DNA of 37,377 bases. It comes from Salinisphaera hydrothermalis C41B8 (GTDB taxonomy: Bacteria > Pseudomonadota > Gammaproteobacteria > Nevskiales > Salinisphaeraceae). Numbering within the stretch: position 1 is the first letter of the stretch; every line of letters begins with the position of its first letter. The translations under genes and the position numbers were made by a program. Below are positions 1-9,103 of the stretch, piece by piece. Location of the stretch: assembly GCF_000732535.1 (NCBI RefSeq), contig NZ_APNK01000036.1, positions 1-37,377 on the forward strand, given 5' to 3'. The notes under the pieces are model-generated. The model saw only the letters and a program-made list of their open reading frames with translations, did not search any database and was not told the origin of the DNA.

Positions 1-26
1 CCCAGGACCGCCGGAGCGCCGCTTGA

Positions 27-2534
27 TCAAGTCTCCATACACCAGACTTGCATATAGCTCGGCGCCGCTTCGTCGACCGCGTTGCGCAGAAAAGCCAGCG
101 CCGCGCCCTGCGACATGCCGGACACGCCGGAAATGGTCGCCGAATTAAGCTGCTGGAAACGATTGAGCGATTGCGGCACCACCTCCGACTTGAGGCTGGC
201 CACGGTTGCCGCCGGTATCACGCTGCCGTCCGGCACGTGAATATAGTAGTCCAGCACCTGATCGGGGTTCAGCCGATCGGCCTGCAACACCTGCGGAATC
301 ACTTTGTAGGATCGGCCGGCGATCGAGAAGTAATTGACGTAGCCACCGCCGAGTGCCGCCGACAATGCCGCGCCGACGTCTTCCTGGGTCAGGCCGAGCG
401 CGGTGATCAGATCACGGTCGAATACGATCGTGGTTTGTGGCTTGTCTACCTTCAGATCCGAATCGACGTAATAGAACTTGCCGCTGGCCTGGGCCTTGGC
501 CTTGACCGCCTGGGCCACCTCGTAAAGATTCTGGAACGGCTCGGTAGTGGTGATCACCAGCTGGATCGGCAGCCCTGAAGTGCCGGGTAACGGTGGAAAC
601 TGGAAGGCCGCCACGCGCGCGCCGGCGATACCGTTCCATTTCTGCTGCAGTACGGCCTGCAGGACGTGGGCGCTGCGGCTACGCTGATCCCAGGGCTTGA
701 ACAGCACGCCGCCGATGCCCTGATTGATCGTGGGCGTGCCGGTGATCTGGAACATCTGCTCGTATTCGGGCAGGCCACGGGCCGCATCGAACATCTGCCG
801 GGCATAGACTTCCATCTGTTGGGCCGTGGCGTTGGGCGGGCCCACGATCTGGCCGATCACCACGCCCTGGTCCTCTTCCGGTGCCAGTTCGGAGCTTGCC
901 GTTACGCCCAGCGCGATCGTGGCGAGGAACAACAGACCGCCCATCACCACAATCACGATCCAGGTGTGCAACGCGCCGTGCAACGCCCGTTGATACCGCT
1001 CGCGCACCCGTTCGAACTGGCGATCGATGAAGGCCACCAGGCGGCCGCTGTTCGCGTCGGCCCGAAAGAAACGCGAGCACATCATCGGCGATAGGGTCAG
1101 CGCAATCACCGCCGACACGGTCACCGCGCCGGCCAGGGTGAAGGCGAACTCGGTGAACAGCGCGCCGGTGAGACCTTTCTGAAAACCGATCGGGGTATAG
1201 ACAGCGATCAGCACGACGGTCATCGCCAGGATCGGGCCGCCCAGCTCGCGCGCGGCCAGCAGTGCGGCCTGGCGCGGTGTCTTGCCTTCGTCCTTCATGT
1301 GGCGGTCGACGTTCTCGACCACGATGATGGCATCGTCCACGACCAGCCCGATGGCCAGCACCAGCGCCAGCAGCGTGAGCAGATTGATCGAGTAGCCCAG
1401 CGCCAGCATTACGAAGAACGTGCCGATCATCGACAGCGGCATGGCCACCAGCGGAATGATCACCGCGCGCAGGCTGCCGAGGAACAGGAAGATCACCGCC
1501 GTGACGATCAGTAGCGCTTCGACCAGCGTCTTGAGCACTTCGTGGATCGAGGTGTTCACGAAGGCGGTCGCGTCGTACACGATCGCGCCGGTGATGCCGT
1601 TGGGTAACTGACGCTGCAGACCGGGAAAGGCGTCCCGTACCCGTTTGGCAACGTCCAGAATATTGGCGTCCGGGGCGACCTTGATGCCGATGAACACCGA
1701 ACTCTTGCCACTGAAGGCCACGTTGACGTCGTAGTTTTCCGAGCCCAGCGTGACGTTGGCCACATCCTGCAACCGCACGATGGCGCCGTCTTTCTGCTTG
1801 ATCGCGAGCTGGCGGAACTCGTCGACCGTATGCAGGTTGCTGTCGGTGGTCAGATCCACCGTCACCGCCTGGCCCTTGGTCGAGCCGACCGCCGCCAGAT
1901 AGTTGTTGGCCGCCAGCGCCGAATACACGTCGCTGGCCGTGACGCCGTGCGCCGCCATCCGCGTCGGATCCAGCCAGGCACGCAGCGCAAACTGGCGCGC
2001 GCCGAGGATCTCGGCGGTCTGGACGCCAGCCACGGAATCCAGCTTGGGCTTGACCACGCGCGCCAGATAGTCGGTGATGTTGTTGGTGGGCAATGCGTCG
2101 CTGTAGAAGCCCATGTACATCGCGTCGATGGTCTCGCCGGTCTGGACCGTCAGCACCGGCTGCTGCGCTTCCGGCGGCAGCTTGTTGAGGACCGAATTGA
2201 CCTGGGTGTTGATCTCGTTGAGCGCCCGGTTGGCGTCGTAGTTCAACCGCAGGGTGGCGGTAATGGTGGACACGCCCGATACGCTGCTCGACGACAGATA
2301 GTCGATGCCCTGGGCCTGGGCGATCGCCTGCTCCAAGGGCTGGGTCACGAAGCCGGCCATGGTTTCGGCATCGGCGCCGTAATAGGCGGTCGTGACCGTG
2401 ACCGTGGCGTTTTCGGTTTCCGGGTACTGGCGCACGGTCAGGCTGGTGACCGCGCGCAAGCCCAGCACGAGAATCAGCGTGCTGATCACGATCGCCAGCA
2501 CCGGCCGGTTGACGAACAGATCGGTGAACTTCAT
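27..2534 (-). CDS. RND (AcrB/MexW-type) multidrug efflux permease, C-terminally truncated
   Basis: Inner-membrane proton-driven drug exporter of the HAE1 RND family, which works with a periplasmic adaptor and an outer-membrane channel. The N-terminus (MKFTDLFVNRPVLA) fits the family start. TM1 is at about residues 10-28 and TM2-TM6 at about 335-490, with the TM4 proton-relay pair D400-D401 in LAIGLVVDDAIIVVENV. The porter loops follow. The family is normally 1020-1050 residues. This ORF stops at 835, after the second periplasmic domain and just before TM8, with a non-homologous tail (QVWCMET). TM8-TM12 and the TM10 lysine that pairs with the aspartates (K940 in AcrB) are therefore missing, so the product is unlikely to pump. 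The adaptor gene lies upstream in the same operon. The break could be a real insertion or rearrangement, or a chimeric contig end. Confidence 0.88.
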   Translation of the reverse strand: MKFTDLFVNRPVLAIVISTLILVLGLRAVTSLTVRQYPETENATVTVTTAYYGADAETMAGFVTQPLEQAIAQAQGIDYLSSSSVSGVSTITATLRLNYDANRALNEINTQVNSVLNKLPPEAQQPVLTVQTGETIDAMYMGFYSDALPTNNITDYLARVVKPKLDSVAGVQTAEILGARQFALRAWLDPTRMAAHGVTASDVYSALAANNYLAAVGSTKGQAVTVDLTTDSNLHTVDEFRQLAIKQKDGAIVRLQDVANVTLGSENYDVNVAFSGKSSVFIGIKVAPDANILDVAKRVRDAFPGLQRQLPNGITGAIVYDATAFVNTSIHEVLKTLVEALLIVTAVIFLFLGSLRAVIIPLVAMPLSMIGTFFVMLALGYSINLLTLLALVLAIGLVVDDAIIVVENVDRHMKDEGKTPRQAALLAARELGGPILAMTVVLIAVYTPIGFQKGLTGALFTEFAFTLAGAVTVSAVIALTLSPMMCSRFFRADANSGRLVAFIDRQFERVRERYQRALHGALHTWIVIVVMGGLLFLATIALGVTASSELAPEEDQGVVIGQIVGPPNATAQQMEVYARQMFDAARGLPEYEQMFQITGTPTINQGIGGVLFKPWDQRSRSAHVLQAVLQQKWNGIAGARVAAFQFPPLPGTSGLPIQLVITTTEPFQNLYEVAQAVKAKAQASGKFYYVDSDLKVDKPQTTIVFDRDLITALGLTQEDVGAALSAALGGGYVNYFSIAGRSYKVIPQVLQADRLNPDQVLDYYIHVPDGSVIPAATVASLKSEVVPQSLNRFQQLNSATISGVSGMSQGAALAFLRNAVDEAAPSYMQVWCMET
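28..50. repeat. Inverted repeat at the break in the RND gene
   Basis: CAAGTCT (28-34) and AGACTTG (44-50) form perfect 7-bp arms around a 9-nt loop. The right arm ends exactly where family-like RND coding sequence begins (51 onward), and the left arm contains the new stop codon. It marks a junction with foreign sequence (1-50). I could not match it to a named insertion-sequence end. Confidence 0.45.
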
Positions 2535-2655
2535 GGCGCGGGCCGCCGGTCGGCCTCATCGCGTACTGGCGCCGGGCAGTCGCAGCACGCCCGCTGGCGC
2601 CCAGCCGGCCACACCACGGCTTCCACCCCGACACGCGCAGGAGCACTCGCCATGG

Positions 2656-3816
2656 CTAGTGTTCCTGCGGCACCGGATGCGCCGCATCCGCCGGCTGCAC
2701 GCTGTTATCCACTCGTATCGACGCACCGTTCTGCAGCTTGATCTGGCCGCTGGTGACCACGGTCGTACCGGCCTCCAGCCCTTTGACGATTGCGACCTGG
2801 TCGCCGCGGGTCGCACCGGTGGTCACCAGCGTCTGCTGCACGGTTGGCGGTAACGCCCGTCCCTGCGCGTCCTTGCCCTTGGACGGCTGCACCACGAACA
2901 CGATGTCGCCATACGGGTTGTAGACGATGGCGGCCTGCGGCAGCGTGAGATAACGCTGCGAGTTGCCGGCGTCGACGCTGATCCGCGCGAACATGCCCGG
3001 CAGAAGCGCGCCGTCGGCGTTGGCCACGGTGGCCTCGACTTGCACGTTGCGCGTGTCGGTATCCACTTTCGGGTTGATGGCCGTGACCCGGCCGTCGAAT
3101 CGCCGGTTCGGGTAAGCATCCACCGCCAGATGCACCGGCGCACCGATCCGCAGTTTGCCCAGCTCGCGCTGTGGAATCGTGAAATCGGCATACAGCGAGT
3201 CGGTCTGCTGCAGCGTCACGATCGTGGTGCCGGCGTTGAGATAGTCGCCGGGGCTGGCCGTGATGATGCCGGCGCGCCCGGCAAACGGCGCCCGCAGCTG
3301 TTTCTTGGCCACGAGCGCCTGCTGTTCGGTCACCGCGGCCTGCCGCGACTTCAGATCGGCGGCCGCGCTGTCGTAATCGGCCCTGCTGATGGCATTGGCG
3401 GCCCGCTGCTGATCGGCGCGTCGGAAATTCAGCTGCGACAGCCGGGCTGCGGCCTCAAGCTGTGCCAACTGGGCGCGATCGTCGGCATCGCGCAGTTGCA
3501 ACAAGAGCTGGCCTTTATCGACGTGCTGTCCGGAGCGGAGATCGACCTGACTGACCAGCCCCGGCACGTCCAGCGCCAGATCGGCACCGCGCACCGCACG
3601 CAGACTACCGACCGAGTCCAGCGCCGGCTGCCAGGCCTGATAGCGGGCTACCGTGGTACTGACCGTGGCCGGCGTCGGCTTGGGCAGACTGGCGATGGTC
3701 CGCATGACCATCAGTACCTTCGCGCCAACGATCAGAGCCACGAGCAACAATACGCCCACGACCATCACGATCATGCGTCGGCCGATCCGAGGCCCATGCG
3801 TGGCTTTATCCGACAT
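2656..3816 (-). CDS. RND efflux periplasmic adaptor (membrane fusion protein)
   Basis: Adaptor that links the RND permease to an outer-membrane channel. The 386-residue product has a short cytoplasmic start, one membrane anchor at about residues 15-38, a biotinyl-lipoyl half-motif around VDLRSGQHVDKGQLLLQL, and an alpha-hairpin rich in Ala/Gln/Arg (about 110-165). The second lipoyl half follows (LRAPFAGRAGII), then beta-barrel and membrane-proximal domains (DAYPNRRFDGRVTAINP onward). Length and order match the MexE/AcrA-like HlyD_D23 group. There is no lipobox, so it is anchored by the helix rather than by lipid. It lies 121 bp upstream of the permease in the same direction. No outer-membrane channel or regulator gene is seen beside it. 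Confidence 0.93.
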   Translation of the reverse strand: MSDKATHGPRIGRRMIVMVVGVLLLVALIVGAKVLMVMRTIASLPKPTPATVSTTVARYQAWQPALDSVGSLRAVRGADLALDVPGLVSQVDLRSGQHVDKGQLLLQLRDADDRAQLAQLEAAARLSQLNFRRADQQRAANAISRADYDSAAADLKSRQAAVTEQQALVAKKQLRAPFAGRAGIITASPGDYLNAGTTIVTLQQTDSLYADFTIPQRELGKLRIGAPVHLAVDAYPNRRFDGRVTAINPKVDTDTRNVQVEATVANADGALLPGMFARISVDAGNSQRYLTLPQAAIVYNPYGDIVFVVQPSKGKDAQGRALPPTVQQTLVTTGATRGDQVAIVKGLEAGTTVVTSGQIKLQNGASIRVDNSVQPADAAHPVPQEH

Positions 3817-4447
3817 AGGCCGGACACCGCGTGGAGCCGATACCCAAACAAGGCGTTTGCATCGGCCAGACCGCGATTAATCGCGCCCCGAAGATGGTGG
3901 TCGGGCAACCCGGACGGCCCCGGCCAACAGCCAGAACCAACGGACGAGCACGCCCATGCGGAACCGATGCGGACGATCGCAACCGAAGCCGGGGGCCGTG
4001 GAAGTGACAAAGCGCCAGAGGACCATCAGATCGCACTCCAGTCGGCGCTTTGCGTGGTCGCCAGCGCAAGGCCGAAAGACAGACGTTGACCCAGCCGAGC
4101 GGACTATCGAATATCGCTCCCTGCTTGAAACTAAAGCATGCCGTCAACGCCCCGGCAATAGCCCGGGCGCGATCATCAATCGGCCCGCTGGATCGCCGCC
4201 ATGCGGTCAGCCGCAGGCGCCCGACGATTCAAATCCTTACGCTTTTCCCCGCCCAGCTCAGCGGCGTCTCGATCCCTCATCGAACGCGGCTGGCCGCGCT
4301 CCGCGGCATCGAAACGGGCAGCGCTACGGCCCACCTGCGCGAATCCGCGCAGAATGGTTGCTCGCGACGGATTGGAAATCCGGACCGTGGTGCGGGTGGC
4401 AGCGGCGCGCCCGCGAGCCCCGGCATCGCGGGCTGCGCGGGACACTC
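3817..4447. other. Intergenic region without convincing genes
   Basis: This 630-bp gap between the adaptor start and the serC stop should carry the efflux operon promoter on the minus strand. All ORFs here are short and of low-complexity, arginine-rich composition in every frame. No clear sigma70 promoter stands out, apart from a weak GATAGT-like hexamer near 4103-4108. No hairpin with a T-run was found after serC. Confidence 0.5.
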
Positions 4448-5578
4448 TTAACCACGCGCCGAGATCGAACGCACCGGGCGACGCTGCGCGCCCCGGAACT
4501 GGTCCATGAAGTCCGCCAGCTGTTCGACCGCGTCCAGCGTGACCGCGTTGTAGATCGACGCCCGTAGGCCGCCGATGGCCCGGTGCCCCTTGAGCCCGGA
4601 CAGCCCGGCGGCCTCGGCGTCCGCCAGAAAACGCTGTTCGAGCGCCTCGTCCGGCAGGTTGAACGCCACGTTCATCAACGAGCGATCGCGCTCCGCGGCA
4701 TGGCCCCGAAAAAAACCGTCGCTTGCGTCCAGCACGCCATAAAGCCGCTCGGCCTTCTGTCGATTGATGGCATCCATGGCGGCCAGGCCGCCAACGTCGT
4801 GCATCAGCCAGCGGGTCACCAGCAACACGACATAGATGGAGAACACCGGCGGCGTATTGAGGATGGAATGGGCGCGCGCCTGGCTGCGATAGTCCAGGAA
4901 ATCCGGTAGGTCCTCAGGCGCGTTTTCCAGCAGGTCGTCGCGCACCACGACCACGGTCACGCCGGCCGGGCCGATGTTTTTCTGGGCGTGGGCATAAATC
5001 AGGCCGAACCGCTGCGCATCGACCGGCCGCGAGAGGAAATCCGACGACATGTCGCAGATACGCAGCACGTTGTCTTGGCCCAGCACCCGGTGGAACTGTA
5101 GCCCTTCCACGGTCTCGTTCGAGACGTAATGCAGATACGGCGCGCTCTCGTTCAACGCGAGCGTGTCATCGCTCGGCAAGTGACTAAAACCGTCGCGCTC
5201 CCCGCTCCAGGCGACCCGAATCGGGCCTTCGCGACGTGCCGCGGGCAGCACCTTGCCGCTCCAGTAGCCGGTATGCAGATAATCGGCCGGCTCGCCGTCC
5301 GGCGGCAGCAAACTCATCGGCACCATGCTGAACTGCTGGGTCGCGCCCCCCTGCAGGAACAGGACGTGATAATCGCGCCCCACCCCGAGCAGACTTCGGA
5401 TGTTGTCCTCGAGCTCGGCCACCACGGCAGCGAACCAGTCGGAGCGATGACTAATACCGAGTACCGATAGCCCGACCTCCGGCACCTCGACGATAGCTTG
5501 CTGCACTTCGCGCAGCACGTTTTCCGGCAACGCGCCGGGCCCGCCGGAGAAATTCAGTGCATTGCGCGGATTCATCAT
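4448..5578 (-). CDS. serC: Phosphoserine aminotransferase SerC
   Basis: PLP enzyme that converts 3-phosphohydroxypyruvate and glutamate to 3-phosphoserine and 2-oxoglutarate in serine synthesis, and also serves pyridoxine synthesis. The 376-residue protein begins with the family signature NFSGGPGALPENVL. It has the phosphate/PLP loop FLQGGATQQF (about 75-84) and the PLP lysine K200 in AHAQKNIGPAG, and ends with the usual GGLRASIYNAV block. The start overlaps the stop of the upstream TPR/ATP-grasp gene, so the two are probably translationally coupled. The typical serC neighbours (gyrA, pheA) are absent. Confidence 0.97.
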   Translation of the reverse strand: MMNPRNALNFSGGPGALPENVLREVQQAIVEVPEVGLSVLGISHRSDWFAAVVAELEDNIRSLLGVGRDYHVLFLQGGATQQFSMVPMSLLPPDGEPADYLHTGYWSGKVLPAARREGPIRVAWSGERDGFSHLPSDDTLALNESAPYLHYVSNETVEGLQFHRVLGQDNVLRICDMSSDFLSRPVDAQRFGLIYAHAQKNIGPAGVTVVVVRDDLLENAPEDLPDFLDYRSQARAHSILNTPPVFSIYVVLLVTRWLMHDVGGLAAMDAINRQKAERLYGVLDASDGFFRGHAAERDRSLMNVAFNLPDEALEQRFLADAEAAGLSGLKGHRAIGGLRASIYNAVTLDAVEQLADFMDQFRGAQRRPVRSISARG

Positions 5579-6819
5579 GCCGATTCACTCGCTATGGCCG
5601 CCTGGTCTTCCTGTACGCGCTGTTCCAGAAGTTCGCGGAACGCCGTTTGCACTTTGGCCATATGCTCTTGTTTGTGCGGGAACAGATCGGCCGAATCCAT
5701 GGCATGCACGACCATGGCATTGCCGATCTCGAAGACCAGCAATTCGCCGTCGGCCGTCTGGGCGCAATCGATGCAGACATAATCGAGCCCGGCACGCTCG
5801 TCGATGGCCTTGAGCGCGGTGTGATGCTGATCCGCGAACGTATCGAACGAGGCCATCCAGGCCGCCTCGCCGGCACGCTTGTCGGCGTCTTCGTACATGC
5901 CGGCGTTGAGGTAGTGGATCATCCAGTCGCTGGAAATCCCCATATGGCTGGCAAACGGTTCGCCATCGACCAGCACGACGCGATACTTGCGATACAGCCC
6001 GTCGGCATCGTGATAATCGATGAACGGGGAAATCAGGAAGTCCGAGTGCTCGCTGTCGTCGAGATAAGCGGCCAGCGCCTCGCGATCGGCCAGGCGGGCG
6101 AGCCCATGCCCGCCGTGGGAATCGCGCGGGCGCAGAATGACCGGAAACTCGATGCCCGGGTCGATCGCGGCAAGGTCGGTTTCGCCGGCCGCTATGGTGG
6201 CCAGCGTATCCGCCGTTACGGGCCGGGTCGGCGGCATGTTCAGCCCCCGCACGCCCTGGAGCAGCTGGCTGGCGCGCTCGCGTTCGGTATTGAGAATGGC
6301 CTCGGGCGTATTGAGCACGGGCCGCGGCCAATCCGCGACCACGGGCTGCATGGCTTCGAGACTCGCCCGGTTGGCATCGGAATCGCTCATCGCCACGATC
6401 GCCAGATCGTGTTCCGGCAACGGCGTTTCTTCCGAGGCGTCGGTCGGCATGACGAAGTAGTACTCGAGATCGACATCGCTATCCTCGAGCAGGCAATCCA
6501 GCGGCATATTGGCGGCGAGATCGCCCGGCGCCGTCAGCAACAGCACGCGCAGCGCGGCCGGCTGGCGCGCCGCGGGCCACCGATAGTGGCGCTGCATCGC
6601 CAGGGCCTGGGCCTGAATGGTCAGGCCGAGGTCGCGCTGGCCGAGACACAGCATCAGCGTGGCCAGGTTCATCCACATCACTGCGTTGTCCGGCTCGGCC
6701 TGGGCCCGTTCGATCCAGGGCTCGGCAAGCGACTGCAGGTCCTCGCCTTGAATACTGCGGCGCAAGAAAGGCGCCAGGCCCAGAAACTGGGTGGAAACCG
6801 TGTCGGACAGCGAAGACAT
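5575..6819 (-). CDS. TPR-like / ATP-grasp domain protein of unknown substrate
   Basis: The 414-residue protein has a helical TPR-like N-terminus (about residues 15-80, with the pattern EPWIERAQAEPDNAVMWMNL). A Rossmann-like linker follows, then a C-terminal ATP-grasp fold: FPVILRPRDSHGGHGLA for the nucleotide-binding strand and Gly-rich loop, KYRVVLVDGEPFASHM, and LLVFEIGNAMVVHAMD for the metal-binding end. ATP-grasp enzymes usually join a carboxylate to an amine or thiol through an acyl-phosphate. The acceptor here cannot be told from sequence. The start at MSSLSDTV is chosen because a GAGG motif precedes it by 11 nt; the reading frame stays open up to 7101, but that part looks non-coding. 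The stop overlaps the serC start, which suggests co-expression. Confidence 0.82.
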   Translation of the reverse strand: MSSLSDTVSTQFLGLAPFLRRSIQGEDLQSLAEPWIERAQAEPDNAVMWMNLATLMLCLGQRDLGLTIQAQALAMQRHYRWPAARQPAALRVLLLTAPGDLAANMPLDCLLEDSDVDLEYYFVMPTDASEETPLPEHDLAIVAMSDSDANRASLEAMQPVVADWPRPVLNTPEAILNTERERASQLLQGVRGLNMPPTRPVTADTLATIAAGETDLAAIDPGIEFPVILRPRDSHGGHGLARLADREALAAYLDDSEHSDFLISPFIDYHDADGLYRKYRVVLVDGEPFASHMGISSDWMIHYLNAGMYEDADKRAGEAAWMASFDTFADQHHTALKAIDERAGLDYVCIDCAQTADGELLVFEIGNAMVVHAMDSADLFPHKQEHMAKVQTAFRELLEQRVQEDQAAIASESA

Positions 6820-7202
6820 CGAGCAGCGAACCTCGGCGGAGTCGGGAAATCGAAAGCCCGACACGACACCGGAACGGGCGCCACACGAGCCGCGGGGACG
6901 CGGCATCGCGGCACCGTGTCCTTGCTGATTCGTCATGATACGGTCGCGCCGGCCGGGCGAAGCGCGGAATAGGCTGCATAAATGCCGTCTCCTGACGGCA
7001 TGAGCGCGGGGAGCCACGACACATGACTGAAAACTGGCGGACGGCACGGAAACCCTGACCGCTCGCAACGAGCCCGGCGCCGCCAGCGTTGCGTCGGCCA
7101 CCGCGGCCGGCGAGTCGGGCGCTCTGGCGCATTCCTGGCGCCTACGCAGTCAGAACGCCTTGCCCCGTCGGCACGCGGGTGTATAAAGCCGCGGCGGTAC
7201 TT
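6820..7202. other. Intergenic region with one hairpin
   Basis: This 383-bp gap separates the ligD cluster from the ATP-grasp/serC pair. Apart from the stem-loop at 6982-7001, I see no gene. The region should contain the promoter for the ATP-grasp/serC operon, but no strong hexamer pair was identified. Confidence 0.45.
6982..7001 (-). terminator. Stem-loop downstream of the ligD operon
   Basis: ATGCCGTC and GACGGCAT form a perfect 8-bp stem with a TCCT loop. On the minus strand it is followed by only a short TTTA, so it is a weak intrinsic terminator candidate. It lies about 200 nt after the last ligD gene. It could equally be a structured leader element for the downstream ATP-grasp/serC operon. 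Confidence 0.35.
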
Positions 7203-8096
7203 CTACGCCCGGGCCTTCAGGCGCTCCAGCGCCCGACTTGCGCTCTGGCCGCGGCGAGCGATGTCCGCCCACGGGCAATCGCGCTGAGCCAGGCGCCGGA
7301 AGATGTTGCCGACGTGGTAACGGCGCGGGCCGATATCCCGGTCCGAGAGCTCGTCCCAATCCAGCGGCGTGGCGATCGGCGCCCCGGGTTTCGGCCGCAC
7401 CGAATAGGGCGCGACCGCGGTCTGGTTCACGGCATTGCGACGCGTATCGAGATACAGCCGGCCACTTCGCTTGTTCTTGGCGTGGGCGGTGGTGAATTCA
7501 TCCGGATGCGCATCGGCAACGCGTTCGGCGATCGCCTGGGCAAATTCGCGCACGGTATCGAAATCGGCACTGCGATCGAGCGGCACCGTCACGTGCAGGC
7601 CCGAGGAGCCGGACGTCATCACGAACGAGGTGAGATCAACCGCCTCCAGCGCGTCGCGTACCGCCCGCGCCGCGGCGACCACCGGCGCGAAGTCGTCGAC
7701 GTCGCCGCCGTGATCGGGCGGATCGAGATCGAAAATCAAACGATCCGGATGCTCGGGCCGATCGTAGCGGCTGAGCGTGACATGAAAAGCGATCGCCCCC
7801 TGGCCGACCAGATAAACCAGCGCGTCCGCCGAGTTGACGAGCGGCTGCACCAGTTCGCCGTCTTCCTTGGCGACGGTGACCCGGTCCAGCCAGGCCGGGT
7901 AATGGTCCTCCACGGCTTTCTGGATGAAATGGACGCCGTCGATACCGTCCGGATAGCGGTTGAGCGTCACCGGACGATCTTTGGCATGCGGCAACATCAT
8001 CGGGGCGATTCGGCGATAGTAATCCGCCAGATCGCCCTTGGTGAGCCCGCTGTCGGGGAAAAAGACCTTGTCGATGTTGTCGAGTTCTACCGTCAC
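7203..8096 (-). CDS. ligD: Stand-alone LigD polymerase (archaeo-eukaryotic primase) domain protein
   Basis: Polymerase/primase part of the NHEJ enzyme LigD, which fills or extends broken DNA ends with a preference for ribonucleotides. The 297-residue product covers the whole POL domain. It begins VELDNIDKVFFPDSGLTKGD and has the metal-binding Asp pair D123/D125 in IFDLDPP, the SGSSGLHVTVP motif (162-172) and the late block LYLDTRRNAVNQTAVAPYS. The chosen start is the GTG at 8094-8096, which overlaps the ligase stop as GTGA. An AGGTGG motif lies 3-4 nt upstream. The longer in-frame extension to 8189 runs through ligase coding sequence and is rejected. It is third in an operon with the ligase and phosphoesterase genes, whereas LigD normally carries all three as one polypeptide. 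Confidence 0.93.
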   Translation of the reverse strand: MTVELDNIDKVFFPDSGLTKGDLADYYRRIAPMMLPHAKDRPVTLNRYPDGIDGVHFIQKAVEDHYPAWLDRVTVAKEDGELVQPLVNSADALVYLVGQGAIAFHVTLSRYDRPEHPDRLIFDLDPPDHGGDVDDFAPVVAAARAVRDALEAVDLTSFVMTSGSSGLHVTVPLDRSADFDTVREFAQAIAERVADAHPDEFTTAHAKNKRSGRLYLDTRRNAVNQTAVAPYSVRPKPGAPIATPLDWDELSDRDIGPRRYHVGNIFRRLAQRDCPWADIARRGQSASRALERLKARA

Positions 8097-9103
8097 GCCC
8101 CACCTGCTTCCCGGACCACCTCGCGTGGATCCTTGTCGTCGCGCTCTCCCAGATAGGCGGGATGACGCAGCTTGCCGTCCGCGGTCCATTCCGTGAACTC
8201 GACCTCGGCCACCCGCTCGGGCGTTACCCAGTGGACGCCGGCCTCGTTCGGCGGATCGACGAATGGCGAGGTCGAGCGTTCGCTGGCCGCGAGCTCACGG
8301 CGCAGCCGACGCAGTTCAGCCTCGGAAAAACCGGTGCCGACCCGGCCGGCATAGCGCAACTCGTCGTCCTCGTAATAGCCGAGCAACAACGCGCCCAGCC
8401 CGACGCGCTCACCCTCCGGTTCGGTATAGCCACCGATCACCAGCTCCTGGCCGGCCTGGCACTTGAGCTTGAGCCAGCGCCGGGAACGGCCGCAGCGGTA
8501 ACAACTGTTGGCCTGTTTGGCGATGATGCCTTCCCAGCCCTTACGCCGTGCCTCGGCGAGCAGCGCCTCGCCGTCGGCGTTGCGATGCGCGGTGAAATGC
8601 AGCCGACTGGAGTATTCGAGCACGTCGCGGACAATCGCCTTGCGCTGACGCAGCGGCACCGGCCGGATGTCGTAGCCCTCGATCCAGGGCGAGTCGAAAA
8701 CATAAAAATGGATCGGGATGCCGGAGGCGCGCGCCTCCTCGGGGTCCGAAATGCCCGCGCGCTGCTGTAGCCGCGCGAAGCTGGTCACATCGCCATCAAA
8801 GGCCACAACCTCGCCGTCGAGCACGAAACGACCGCAGGGCTGGGCGGCGAACAGCTCGACCAGTTCGGGAAAATGATCGTTGCGCAGCTTGCCGTTGCGG
8901 GTATAAAGCTCGACGCTTTCGCCATTACGAAAAATCAGCAGTCGGATCCCGTCGAGCTTGCGTTCGAAGATCCAGTCGTCGTCCGAGAACGGCGTGTCGT
9001 AGAGCGTCGCCAGCATCGGCTCGAACGTTCGCGGCATGGCGACCTTTCGGGCCTTGGCCCAGTCTTCGCCGCTGATGCGGTCCTCGATACATGCCCTGGT
9101 CAT
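8093..9103 (-). CDS. ligD: Stand-alone LigD ATP-dependent DNA ligase
   Basis: Seals breaks by the adenylated-lysine mechanism. The 336-residue product has the nucleotidyltransferase motif I lysine K49 in FERKLDGIR, then the LDGEVVAFD motif, EGIIAKQ (motif IV) and RRWLKLK (motif V). An OB-fold follows with GGYTEPEGERVGLGALLLG. This is the central LIG module of LigD with neither the phosphoesterase nor the polymerase attached. The ATG at 9101-9103 overlaps the phosphoesterase stop as ATGA. It has a perfect AGGAGG 6 nt upstream (9110-9115), which fixes the start and argues that this is a genuine separate gene. Its own stop overlaps the polymerase GTG. Confidence 0.95.
   Translation of the reverse strand: MTRACIEDRISGEDWAKARKVAMPRTFEPMLATLYDTPFSDDDWIFERKLDGIRLLIFRNGESVELYTRNGKLRNDHFPELVELFAAQPCGRFVLDGEVVAFDGDVTSFARLQQRAGISDPEEARASGIPIHFYVFDSPWIEGYDIRPVPLRQRKAIVRDVLEYSSRLHFTAHRNADGEALLAEARRKGWEGIIAKQANSCYRCGRSRRWLKLKCQAGQELVIGGYTEPEGERVGLGALLLGYYEDDELRYAGRVGTGFSEAELRRLRRELAASERSTSPFVDPPNEAGVHWVTPERVAEVEFTEWTADGKLRHPAYLGERDDKDPREVVREAGGA

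Noticed and set aside
679-2646. 655-codon minus-strand ORF overlapping the RND permease in another frame
   Set aside because: The permease frame matches the family throughout; this one is an Arg/Gly/His-rich shadow.
3806-4147. 113-codon minus-strand ORF between serC and the efflux adaptor
   Set aside because: No ribosome site and no family resemblance; it overlaps the adaptor start.
5557-6972. 471-codon plus-strand ORF opposite the ATP-grasp gene
   Set aside because: The minus-strand frame has recognisable ATP-grasp motifs and a coupled junction with serC; the plus frame has neither a ribosome site nor a family.
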